From: Gibbula magus
Taxonomy: Eukaryota > Mollusca > Gastropoda > Trochida > Trochidae
Length of the DNA stretch: 64,000 nucleotides
Direction: 5' to 3'
Assembly (NCBI GenBank): GCA_936450465.1
Contig: OW388297.1
Location: forward strand, 58,532,581 to 58,596,580
Shown: positions 51,807 to 62,390 of the stretch, in pieces
Layout: the number at the start of each line of letters is the position of its first letter
How positions within the stretch are numbered: the first letter of the stretch is position 1
The notes under the pieces: model-generated
Told to the model about the DNA's origin: nothing
Database searches by the model: none
What the model saw: only the letters and a program-made list of their open reading frames with translations
Made by a program: the position numbers and the translations under genes

Positions 51807-52998
51807 AAGGAACGGCCCCAGGGCTAGACCTAACTTCCTACCAAATAATTAAGAAGCTGCCCCCCTCTAATATTCTCCTAAATCTCTATAACACCATTTG
51901 GCAACAGGGCAAGGTTCTAACCAACTGGAACTGGAAGGAAGCTTTAGTAATCCCAATTCCTAAACCAAATAAACCCTCCGGGGAACCAAACTCCTATAGG
52001 CCCATCTCCCTAACCTCAAACCTCTGTAAAGTAATGGAATCTATGGTACAACATCGCCTCCAATCTCACCTAAACACCAATCCCTTAAACAACAACCAGA
52101 GTGAATTCACTCCAGGTCGTTCTACCTTAAACAATCTTGCTCCCCTAGAGCAAAATAATAAAAAAAAAGGCCAGAAAAGAGCACTATACACTCGCAATCT
52201 TCCTGGATTTTCCAAAGCTTTCGATATGGTGTGGCATAACGGCCTCATCCAAAAATTAATTAAAAAAGGCCTTTCGGGCAATATAATTAACAAGAGAATT
52301 AGTGAACACAGCTCACTCATGTACCCCCGCTGTTAACATTGGTCAAAGAGAAAATAGCAAAAGGGCATCAATGTTTAAACTTTTGTATGAACAGACCATT
52401 ATATATAATCATTATTAAAGCAGAGTAAGTATTACACTTGTAAGCATGTTTTAGAAGTAAAAGTCGAAAAAATTTGAAAAATGGCATTAAATATGCAAAT
52501 GAGGATATGAAACATACAAATATGCAAATGAGAGTATGAAATATAAAAATGACAGATGTACACATCAGTGGTTTCGTAACATTTGAACAATTAGTATCTG
52601 AGTTATGAGTGGAACAAAAAGTGTGAATGGCGAAGATGAAAAACAGAAAATTTGCATAAATTATGCAAATGAGGGTATGAAACATACAAAAGGCAGATGT
52701 ACACATCATGGTGATTGTACATGTATATGAAGTTTCTTAAAATTTGAACAACTGGTTTCAGAATTATGAGCGGAACAAAAAACGCACGGACGCACGGACA
52801 GACGGACAGACGTGCTGACCGCTATATAGCCCCTACTACTTCGTAGCGGGGGTATAATTACATCCAGGATTTCCTACACAATAGGCAAATAACTGTCGGG
52901 GTCGAAAACCAAACATCTGAAAAATTTCTTTTGGAAAATAGCACCCCACAAGGCAGCATCATTAGCCCCACTTTATTCAATATCATGGTGGATGAAAT
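51807..52998 (+). pseudogene. LINE reverse transcriptase, interrupted
   Basis: Open from the GTAPGLD motif to KAFDMVWHNGLIQKLIKKGL, then an insertion, then the QGS.ISPTLFN block. The catalytic .ADD box is not reached because the element ends near 53005. The 195-codon frame at 51749 begins inside the previous repeat; its first about 19 residues are not LINE. Confidence 0.85.
52290..52853. mobile_element. 564-bp repeat inserted in the LINE, 7-bp duplication
   Basis: The target duplication ATAATTA is at 52283-52289 and 52854-52860. Removing the insert restores the LINE frame (GNIIN-YIQDFL). The right end has a GGACAGACGGACAGACG tail and hairpin CCCCTACTACTTCGTAGCGGGG. The interior has three roughly 130-bp near-repeats (TATGCAAATGAG.GTATGAAA). 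Confidence 0.82.
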
Positions 52999-53194
52999 TT
53001 AGGAATGTGGTAAGCTTCGTTTTTCTGTTGTTTCTTCGGTGATCGCAGCCAGTCATTTGCTAATATGTAAGATGTACACCAATCACATAATATCACATAA
53101 TAGTACTCTTATAATTACATTGAGATTTTCGGCGCGCCACGGTGTGATGCTAATTAATCTTGGGTCGTGTAAATTAGCGTCATAGTGTACCTTT

Positions 53195-53470
53195 AAGCAG
53201 TTGTTAAACAATTCACTCAGTAAGTCATCAACCTGAGATATTAAATCATGCAATTTCTGATGACCTACAGAGCCCATGGCTCTATTTTTATTACTACAAT
53301 CAATGACACGCAACGAAAATATTTTATTTTTCGAAAATAATCGTAGCTAGAAATGTACTGTCAACATACATCATGCATTTTAGTACTCACCGAAATATGT
53401 TCAGGGTAAAACAAAAAGACATGGTCATCAACATTGATCCCCCGCCAATTTGGTTTTTATTATAAAACTG
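53195..53470. repeat. Second inner inverted block (right)
   Basis: Mirror of 46190-46470; see that entry. The frame at 53083-53313 is not a gene. Confidence 0.82.
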
Positions 53471-53959
53471 GCAGAATATTTAAAAAAGTTCAATTAAATT
53501 GAAGTACCTCTATTTGTACACATACCAAATTTGATTATCATGTCTCAAACAGTTTCTGAGAAAAGCTGTTCCCTCAGATGCACCGTGAACAAAGTTAATA
53601 ATTTCAGAACAAGAGCAATAACTCCGTCAAAAATAATCATGGGCTTCTCAATCTACGTATTGATACCCATAAGCGACATACCAAATGTGGTTATCCTACC
53701 TCAAACAGATTATTGAGAAAAGCTGTCCCCTCTATCCCAAACACACAGAGGGGTGGAGCTCAAACCTATATCCCCCTTCCACATCGTGGCGGGGAATAAT
53801 TAATACGAATTGGGTCAGCCAATAATGACGTGCCTGTCTCTCAAATATTTCATGCATACAAATGAAAGTGATGCAATGATATCCGATAAACACTTATATA
53901 TGAAAGGTATGAAGTTTTAGAGGAATCTTTCTTAATCAAAATGAAAATTGATGTTTTTT
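53471..53959. other. Foldback right interior, arm-specific sequence
   Basis: Positions about 53500-53805 hold two related units (ACATACCAAAT.TG.TTATC, CTCAAACAG.TT.TGAGAAAA) and end in CCCCCTTCCACATCGTGGCG, a repeat terminus like those at 24700 and 52830. It probably represents a later insertion into this arm only. Confidence 0.55.
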
Positions 53960-54180
53960 GAAAATCTCAAAACTATACGAAAGGATGACATGTAATAAGC
54001 CCATAGGGTCTCTCAGGCCTAATGAGCTAACAATGGCAATGACAAAGTTTACATATATTCTCACCTTCCTTCAGAGAAACCTCCCAAAGTTGTGACTTTC
54101 CAGAATGTTTTACTTCTGCATAGTTTCATTTTAAATCAGGGAGAAAATCCATAGATACTTCTGAGTATATCATTGTATAT
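53960..54180. repeat. Inner flank of right arm
   Basis: Inverse of 45637-45860, including TCCAGAATGTTTTACTTCTG and TCATTGTATATCAGTCTTGA. Confidence 0.88.
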
Positions 54181-57100
54181 CAGTCTTGAGAGTCTGTCAT
54201 TCCACCTATAAATAGTGTCATTCCATTTCTGGGAGGTGATAACAGTGATATCATGTCTTGAAAGTCTGTCATTCCACCTATAAAGAGTGTCATTCCATTT
54301 CTGGGAGGTGATAACAGTGATATCATGTCTTGAAAGTCTGTCATTCCACCTATAAATATTGTCATTCCATTTCTGGGAGGTGATAACAGTGGTAACCTGT
54401 CTTGTAAGTCTGCCATTCCACCTATAAATATTGTCATTCCATTTCTGGGAGGTGATAACAGTGATATCATGTCTTGAAAGTCTGTCATTCCACCTATAAA
54501 TATTGTCATTCCATTTCTGGGAGGTGATAACAGTGGTAACCTGTCTTGTAAGTCTGCCATTCCACCTATAAATATTGTCATTCCATTTCTGGGAGGTGAT
54601 AACAGTGATATCATGTCTTGAACGTCTGTCATTCCACCTATAAAGAGTGTCATTCAACTTCTCTGAGGTGATAACAGTGATATCATGTCTTGAAAGTTTG
54701 TCATTCCACCTATAAAGAGTGTCATTTCATTTCTGGGAGGTGATAACAGTGATATCGTGTCTTGAAAGTCTGTCATTCCACTTATAAAGAGTGTCATTCC
54801 ATTTCTGGGAGGTAATATCAGTGATAGTATGTCTTGAAAGTTTGTCATTCCACCTATAAAGAGTGTCATTCCACTTCTCTGAGGTAATATCAGTGATAAC
54901 CTGTCTTGAACGTCTGTCATTCCACCTATAAAGAGTGTCATTCAACTTCTCTGAGGTGATAACAGTGATATCATGTCTTGAAAGTTTGTCATTCCACCTA
55001 TAAAGAGTGTCATTCCATTTCTGGGAGGTGATAACAGTGATATCATGTCTTGAAAGTCTGTCATTCCACCTATAAAGAGTGTCATTCCACTTCTCTGAGG
55101 TGATAACAGTGATATCATGTCTTGAAAGTTTGTCATTCCACCTATACATATTGTCATTCCATTTCTGGGAGGTGATAACATTGATAGTATGCTTAGAAAG
55201 TCTGTCATTCCACCTATAAATATTGTCATTCTATTTCTGGGAGGTGATAACATTGATAGTATGCTTAGAAAGTCTGTCATTCCACCTATACATATTGTCA
55301 TTCCATTTCTGGGAGGTGATAACATTGATAGTATGCTTAGAAAGTCTGTCATTCCACCTATAAATATTGTCATTCTATTTCTGGGAGGTGATAACAGTGA
55401 TAACCTGTCTTGAAAGTCTGTCATTCCACCTATACACATTGTCATTCCTTTTCTGGGAGTTGATAACAGTGATATCATGTCTTGAAAGTCTGTCATTCCA
55501 CCTATACATATTGTCATTCCACTACTCTGGGGTGATAACAGTGATATCATGTCTTGAAAGTCTGTCATTCCACCTATAAATATTGTCATTCCATTTCTGG
55601 GAGGTGATAACAGTGATATCATGTCTTGAAAGTCTGTCATTCCACCTATACATATTGTCATTCCACTACTCTGAGGTGATAACAGTGATAACCTGTCTTG
55701 AAAGTCTGTCATTCCACCTATAAAGAGTGTCATTCCATTTCTGGGAGGTGATAACAGTGATATCATGTCTTGAAAGTCTGTCATTCCACCTATAAATATT
55801 GTCATTCCATTTCTGGGAGGTGATAACAGTGGTAACCTGTCTTGTAAGTCTGCCATTCCACCTATAAATATTGTCATTCCATTTCTGGGAGGTGATAACA
55901 GTGATATCATGTCTTGAAAGTTTGTCATTCCACCTATAAAGAGTGTCATTCCATTTCTGGGAGGTGATAACAGTGATATCGTGTCTTGAAAGTCTGTCAT
56001 TCCACTTATAAAGAGTGTCATTCCATTTCTGGGAGGTAATATCAGTGATAGTATGTCTTGAAAGTTTGTCATTCCACCTATAAAGAGTGTCATTCCACTT
56101 CTCTGAGGTAATATCAGTGATAACCTGTCTTGAACGTCTGTCATTCCACCTATAAAGAGTGTCATTCAACTTCTCTGAGGTGATAACAGTGATATCATGT
56201 CTTGAAAGTTTGTCATTCCACCTATAAAGAGTGTCATTCCATTTCTGGGAGGTGATAACAGTGATATCATGTCTTGAAAGTCTGTCATTCCACCTATAAA
56301 GAGTGTCATTCCACTTCTCTGAGGTGATAACAGTGATATCATGTCTTGAAAGTTTGTCATTCCACCTATAAAGAGTGTCATTCCACCATCAGGGGTGATA
56401 ACAGTGATATCATGTCTTGAAAGTTTGTCATTCCACCTATACATATTGTCATTCCATTTCTGGGAGGTGATAACAGTGATATCATGTCTTGAAAGTCTGT
56501 CATTCCACCTATACATATTGTCATTCCACTACTCTGGGGTGATAACAGTGATATCATGTCTTGAAAGTCTGTCATTCCACCTATAAAGAGTGTCATTCCA
56601 CTACTCTGAGGTGATAACAGTGATATCATGTCTTGAAAGTCTGTCATTCCACCTATAAAGAGTGTCATTCCACCATCAGGGGTGATAACAGTGATATCAT
56701 GTCTTGAAAGTTTGTCATTCCACCTATACATATTGTCATTCCATTTCTGGGAGGTGATAACATTGATAGTATGCTTAGAAAGTCTGTCATTCCACCTATA
56801 AATATTGTCATTCTATTTCTGGGAGGTGATAACAGTGATAACCTGTCTTGAAAGTCTGTCATTCCACCTATAAAGAGTGTCATTCCACCATCAGGGGTGA
56901 TAACAGTGATATCATGTCTTGAAAGTTTGTCATTCCACCTATACATATTGTCATTCCATTTCTGGGAGGTGATAACATTGATAGTATGCTTAGAAAGTCT
57001 GTCATTCCACCTATAAATATTGTCATTTTATTTCTGGGAGGTGATAACAGTGATAACCTGTCTTGAAAGTCTGTCATTCCACCTATACATATTGTCATTC

Positions 57101-58735
57101 CTTTTCTGGGAGTTGATAACAGTGATATCATGTCTTGAAAGTCTGTCATTCCACCTATACATATTGTCATTCCATTTCTGGGAGGTGATAACAGTGATAT
57201 CATGTCTTGAAAGTCTGTCATTCCACCTATACATATTGTCATTCCACTACTCTGGGGTGATAACAGTGGTAACCTGTCTTGAAAGTTTGTCATTCCACCT
57301 ATAAAGAGTGTCATTCCACTACTCTGAGGTGATAACAGTGATATCATGTCTTGAAAGTCTGTCATTCCACCTATACATATTGTCATTCCACTACTTTGAG
57401 GTGATAACAGTGATATCATGTCTTGAAAGTCTGTCATTCCACCTATACATATTGTCATTCCACTACTTTGAGGTGATAACAGTGATAACCTGTCTTGAAA
57501 GTTTGTCATTCCACCTATAAAGAGTGTCATTCCTTTTCTGGGAGTTGATAACAGTGATATCATGTCTTGAAAGTCTGTCATTCCACCTATAAATAGTGTC
57601 ATTCCATTTCTGGGAGGTGATAACAGTGATAACCTGTCTTGTAAGTCTGCCATTCCACCTATAAATAGTGTCATTCCATTTCTGGGAGGTGATAACAGTG
57701 ATATCATGTCTTGAAAGTCTGTCATTCCATCTATACATATTGTCATTCCACTACTCTGGGGTGATAACAGTGGTAACCTGTCTTGAAAGTTTGTCATTCC
57801 ACCTATAAAGAGTGTCATTCCACTACTCTGAGGTGATAACAGTGATATCATGTCTTGAAAGTCTGTCATTCCACCTATACATATTGTCATTCCACTACTT
57901 TGAGGTGATAACAGTGATAACATGTCTTGAAAGTCTGTCATTCCACCTATACATATTGTCATTCCACTACTTTGAGGTGATAACAGTGATAACCTGTCTT
58001 GAAAGTTTGTCATTCCACCTATAAAGAGTGTCATTCCTTTTCTGGGAGTTGATAACAGTGATATCATGTCTTGAAAGTCTGTCATTCCACCTATAAATAG
58101 TGTCATTCCATTTCTGGGAGGTGATAACAGTGATAACCTGTCTTGTAAGTCTGCCATTCCACCTATAAATAGTGTCATTCCATTTCTGGGAGGTGATAAC
58201 AGTGATAACCTGTCTTGTAAGTCTGCCATTCCACCTATAAATATTGTCATTCCATTTCTGGGAGGTGATAACAGTGATATCATGTCTTGAAAGTCTGTCA
58301 TTCCACCTATAAAGAGTGTCATTCCACTACTCTGAGGTGATAACAGTGATATCGTGTCTTGAAAGTCTGTCATTCCACCTATAAATATTGTCATTCCATT
58401 TCTGGGAGGTGATAACAGTGATAGCCTGTCTTGAAAGTCTGTCATTGACCACCTATACATATTGTCATTCCATTTCTGGGAGGTGATAACAGTGATATCA
58501 TGTCTTAAAAGTCTGTCATTCCGCCTATACATATTGTCATTTCATTTCTGGGAGGTGATAACATTGATAGTATGCTTAGAAAGTCTGTCATTCCACCTAT
58601 ACATATTGTCATTCCATTTCTGGGAGGTGATAACAGTGATAACCTGTCTTGAAAGTCTGTCATTCCACCTATAAAGAGAGTCATTCCATTTCTGGGAGGT
58701 GATCACAGTCGATAACATGTCTTGGGAGTTTCTCA
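54180..58735 (-). repeat. Right array of 72-bp repeats, about 63 copies
   Basis: Inverse of the left array with the same modular variants, including a rare form with ATTGATAGTATGCTTAGAAA (several copies at 55180-55340, 56760, 56980 and 58560) that occurs once at the left array edge (41735-41760). A few units contain a 14-base CACCATCAGGGGTG substitution (56390, 56680, 56890). Open frames up to 550 codons (56880-58532) are by-products of the unit length. Confidence 0.96.
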
Positions 58736-58859
58736 TTTCAGGTATAAATAGTGTCATTCCATTTCAATGAAACTGAATGACAAGGGAGAATTCATTATAC
58801 CAAAATTGAACCTGTCATTCGTCATTCCATTTCATGCGTCATTCGCTTTAGGGAGTCCC
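58722..58859. repeat. Right terminal inverted repeat of the foldback element
   Basis: Ends CGCTTTAGGGAGTCCC, then the duplication TGAAGAATA. Exact inverse of the left terminus as read by eye. Confidence 0.92.
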
Positions 58860-58868
58860 TGAAGAATA

Positions 58869-59415
58869 CAATATGTCCTAACCAGTGGGCTAGCTAGTAG
58901 GGTATTTATTTAACTAAATGAGAATAAAACATCTTCAGACTGCCGTACATTCTACAAAATTAAACAAAAGACTTTAAAAAAATACAAGATATATTAGACT
59001 TGCATAACCAGCAACTTTGCCAAATCATACGACTTATTTATTTCCAACTAGGATCACGAAATTAACACTTTTGTCATTTGTATACATACTTAGAAGTGTC
59101 CCGCCAACAATGTGCAGTTATTATTTTGCTCGCTCATAACGTGGTAAACTTCCTGTTTCACCACCCTGGTTCCCCAGCTCAAATACGCTGCGCTTCGATT
59201 GCACGGTAAAGCGCATCGCAAAGTCTAAGCGCTGAGTTCATGAATCATGATGCCTGAACATTTTAAAAACTCTACACATTGAAAAATATATATACACATC
59301 TTTTTTCGAAGATGTTTAACCCAAATAAGCCGAGAAAACATACTGATTAGTGAACGTGGGGTTTTCCAGACTACCGTAATCTAGATAAGAATCTAGGCTT
59401 ATTACATTTTACCTG
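58869..59415. other. Non-repeat flank, nothing assigned
   Basis: Positions 59150-59230 are richer in GC and CpG (AATACGCTGCGCTTCG, AAAGCGCATCGC). This might be promoter or first-exon sequence of EZH2, but no donor or initiator could be tied to it. Confidence 0.3.
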
Positions 59416-59419
59416 TTAA

Positions 59420-59752
59420 AGGGGCAGTGGCAGGTTTTTTGCACATTTTATTTTTCCCCATGTATAATGATAGTTTATGTCATTTATATTAACTTTAGAG
59501 GTAAAACATCTTATTACGCATATCAATTATCTGTAGTGGTAGCCTAATAACGGTGTTGCATGGCGGCCATTTTATTGCGAACATATCTTATTATTTCGAA
59601 TGACAAAAACTATTCCCATGGCTTTACGGATCCATGTACACTCATCTTTTAACTTGATTTTCTGAAGAAAGAAGGGTGTTTTACTATTGGTGACATTGTT
59701 TTTCAAATACCTTTCATCGAAATATTTGAGCGAAAAAACGTGCTACTGCCTC
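59420..59752. mobile_element. MITE with TTAA target duplication
   Basis: 333 bp flanked by TTAA (59416-59419, 59753-59756). Ends AGGGGCAGTGGCAGGTTTTT and AAAAAACGTGCTACTGCCTC form imperfect inverted repeats. A truncated relative lies at 10195-10449. No coding capacity. Confidence 0.78.
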
Positions 59753-59946
59753 TTAAAGAGTTTAAATGGTATTTCTTTGTGATTTTGCAACCTATTATAC
59801 ACATTATATTTATACATTTTCCTTGATTATACGCTTCAAGCAAATTGCATCGTTAGCAATAACTGAATCAAGTAACAAATAGGTAGCCGTAAAAAATAGC
59901 GTATTTCCATGTCCGTGAGTAGGAACACTCATAAACTGTGTTTTAC

Positions 59947-60049
59947 CTTTGTCCCTGTCGTACTTCTGCGTATCCTCATTGGCATGTTCCCTATATATTC
60001 GCCTACATTCCGATTCGTCTACAGTCTTACGGCTTAACAAACATGTCAT
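59947..60049 (-). CDS. Possible isolated first coding exon
   Basis: ATG at 60049-60047, 34 codons, then donor AAAG|GTAAAA. The peptide begins MTCLLSRKTVDESECRRIYR and ends KYDRDK, which faintly recalls the N-terminal helix of G-protein alpha subunits (Cys at 3, LS, R.I, RDK). No following exon with the G1 box was found on this strand before EZH2. It could be an orphan exon, a 5' exon of a gene, or chance. Confidence 0.25.
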
Positions 60050-60630
60050 GGTCTTAATTTTTATGACTGATTGCGCAATGATAAATTGGCATCACCCATA
60101 TGATGTCAAAGTGAATTCATCTATAACAGACCGCAGTTAAAGAAAACAAGGAAGGTTTAGTTTGGTTTTGATTAATCCTGAATTTCCGAAATTACGAAAT
60201 AGTATACAGTATAGTTATACAGTACATTATGTGTATCCAATTGTCAAATTATCATACTATTCTATTAAAGTTCATAGTGATAAAGTGTCGGAGGCCATGT
60301 TATAATTTATTTTCGGTGATAAATTCACATCAGGATACAACCTCGTCCCCATGCAGGGCTGATGAACTATCAAAGGCTTGACGCATGCAGGAGAGACGTA
60401 AACAACACTGTGGCGAGTTTGATCAGGATAATGACCAACCTACCTGACTACTATAGAAGATCATTTGTAATACAGTCCAACACACATTCTAGCACTTCAA
60501 AATAATTTTCTTAATACAAGTTAAGCCGGTAAATGTAAATATAAATGAATTAATTTGACTTACTATTTGTTGGTGCAATACATTGCTATATATGCAAATC
60601 GTATTGCAATACGTGTATAACTCTGTATTG
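60050..60630. other. Unassigned sequence
   Basis: AT-rich, no gene or repeat family recognised. Confidence 0.3.

Positions 60631-60631
<1 letters not shown>

Positions 60632-60683
<52 letters not shown>
60632..60683. repeat. TA dinucleotide microsatellite
   Basis: About 24 uninterrupted AT repeats. The YIYIYI frames on both strands come from it. Confidence 0.97.
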
Positions 60684-60687
<4 letters not shown>

Positions 60688-61249
60688 CAGAATGCCCACA
60701 GTATGCGGCCTTTCTGCCAAATACTTAACCAAACTCTCAGGGCCAACATTATCCCTCTACAAAACATGTTTCTAATCTCAAACGCAAAAAATAACCAAAG
60801 TACCTTTCAAGCATTAGGCACTTAAGGATTCGGACCTCCTGGCCCGAATCTAAAAACACAACAATTCAACTCCAAACCTTGTTTCCTTGTTGGATTGTTT
60901 CTGCTTTTGGGCACTTTTGGCATGAGGGAGATGCTTTTATTTTTTATTTGTGGAGATGAGAGTTTAGTTTGGTGTGCCCCGTTTGAAGCTTAATTATGGC
61001 CCTATCAAAGTTTTTATTATTATTTTGGAGTAGATTTTTTGTTTACCTAGGGTTTTAGAGAGAATTTGTTTGGTGTGTTGCACCTTGCTGAATGTTGTGT
61101 GTTGCTGATGCCATACATACTTTGTGTAAGATTTTGTTTCGAATGGTAGAAAGCTAAGAAATTTGGAAGTTAAAGGCCCTCCTTTTGGGTAGTTTTTTTC
61201 TCTACCTACGTTTTACCTTCGTTGTAATTACGATATCGAGTTCCTGTGA

Positions 61250-61350
61250 AATAACTGTCGAGGTCGAAAACCAAAAATCTGAAAACTTTCTTTTGGAAAA
61301 CGGCCCCAACAAGGCAGTTTTCTTAGCCCCACCTTATATATATATTTATA
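61250..61350 (+). mobile_element. I-group LINE fragment (reverse transcriptase)
   Basis: AATAACTGTCGAGGTCGAAA and TCTTTTGGAAAACGGCCCCA closely match 52889-52965 of the interior LINE. Only about 100 bp remain, with a stop. Confidence 0.75.
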
Positions 61351-61380
61351 TTTAGGTATTATATAGTTTTAAAAGAGTAC

Positions 61381-61640
61381 TTAGGGTGGAGGGGGTAGCT
61401 TCTTAATGATTTGGTACGAAGTTAGATCTAGCTTTTGGGCCGTTCCCTTTTTCCTATTATTTAATACAAAATGAAGCTCCGTGAGCCATGACAGGAAATC
61501 AGATGGAGATCTCTGCTTTATTGAGATCGTGTGCGAGAGTAGCACCATTAGAGCAAAAAACTTCGCGCAGACTGGAGTTGTTAGGGCGTTGGTAACTGCC
61601 CAGTTGGTGTGTAGTGTCATGAAGGATCTTAGTTAAGATA
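61381..61640 (-). mobile_element. I-group LINE fragment, inverted
   Basis: The minus strand reads LHFVLNNRKKGTA..LDLTSY then QIIKKLPP, the linker to reverse transcriptase junction that is split at 50180/51803 in the other copy. It is useful as the uninterrupted reference for that insertion. Confidence 0.75.
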
Positions 61641-62390
61641 CCACCCAGTGCCGTATATACATGCTGGACAGACCCGCCAAGTGGAAGCCATGGATTGCTT
61701 ATCATGTCAACAAGATTCAGTCTCTCACAAACCCTGAGAGATGGAGACATGTCCCTGGTGTGGACAGCCCAGCATATATGGTTATCAGTGGTGTTAGTGC
61801 TGAGAAACTTTTGAAATCTGAACGTGGTGGTGATCGAGGTCCCAAGATTCTGAAGAAGTGTGATCGTGCTTATGATCAAAAGGAGAGGCATGAGACCGAT
61901 GTTGTCTCGGAGGAGGAAAGTGTTTCTGTGGTGTCTGAGAGGAGAAAACAAGTATGTTTGTTTAAAGGCGAAACACCCAAAATGATACAAAGGGAGAAAT
62001 GGTCCACATTGAGCAAGGTCTACCGTATCCTTGGACATTAGACATCTCAAATATCGAGTGGGGAAAACCTCGTCTTAAGGAGAGAATGTCAAAAAATACC
62101 TTTATAAGGGTAGTGCAGCGACAGCACTTTCAAGCTGAGATAAACGCTTTAGAGTCTGAAAAGAAAGTTCAAATGAACTCTAAAATCTCAAAGTTTAGTC
62201 CCTTTGTTGACTGTGATGGACTTTTGCATTTCGAGGTCGGATTCAGTTGTCAGAGTTGGCATATGACAGGCCCGTAGCAACAGGGGGGGTAAGGGGGCTG
62301 GGCTGAGAGTGTTGAGAATGGTGGTGTGAGACGTGGAAGGACTAGAAAGAGACCTATCCGGTTTGAAGATTACATATCTTATGATTAGGA
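61641..62390 (+). pseudogene. BEL/Pao retrotransposon pol fragment
   Basis: The plus strand carries the region between RNase H and integrase of BEL/Pao elements: a W(R)HVPG..SPA..V..GVSAE block in the 61661-62041 frame, then, after a stop and frame change, a frame at 61999-62277 with PRLKERMSKNTFIRVV and ISKFSPFVDCDGLL, followed near 62340 by a basic RKRPIRFEDYI-like tail and TAG-rich sequence. Frameshifts and stops show it is inactive. No long terminal repeats were identified. Confidence 0.72.

Larger units (their letters stand above)
48935..53005 (+). mobile_element. I-group (I/Nimb/Jockey-like) LINE, degraded and twice interrupted
   Basis: Endonuclease starts near 48935 (LQWNANGLSAHGHELK) and its C-terminal part is the open frame 49414-49782, with MSAIDLTI and SWGSDHFQI. 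A PWWTEEI..SRKQHKAAFKKAK linker lies near 49790. Reverse transcriptase follows at 51807-52288 (APGLD..SYQIIKKLP, PIPKPNKPSG.PNSYRPISLTS) and 52861-52998 (YIQDFLHNRQITVG, TPQGSIISPTLFNIMVDE). Frameshifts and stops break the endonuclease. Two later insertions (50181-51802, 52290-52853) split the pieces. Confidence 0.88.
41532..58859. mobile_element. 17.3-kb foldback-type transposon with 72-bp tandem arms
   Basis: Flanked by a perfect 9-bp duplication TGAAGAATA (41523-41531 and 58860-58868). The ends are GGGACTCCCTAAAGCGAATG and its exact inverse. The first roughly 135 bp of both termini match perfectly by eye, then each arm continues as a tandem array of 72-bp units (41650-45636 and 54180-58735). 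Beyond the arrays the inverse match goes on to about 45860 / 53960 and again at 46190-46470 / 53195-53470. Long inverted repeats made of short tandem repeats plus a 9-bp duplication are the definition of Drosophila FB-like foldback elements, and 9-bp duplications also fit Mutator-like or Merlin-like transposases. No intact transposase is seen inside, so mobility would depend on another copy. Confidence 0.93.

Noticed and set aside
41650..58735. CRISPR array
   Set aside because: Repeats are contiguous with no unique spacers, and the context is a eukaryotic transposon.
54136..58757. Multiple open frames of 24-residue repeats in the right foldback arm
   Set aside because: Same explanation as the left arm: stop-free 72-bp unit open in several frames and on both strands.
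61499..62050. 183-codon minus-strand frame
   Set aside because: It is antisense to the recognisable BEL/Pao pol fragment and has no motif of its own.
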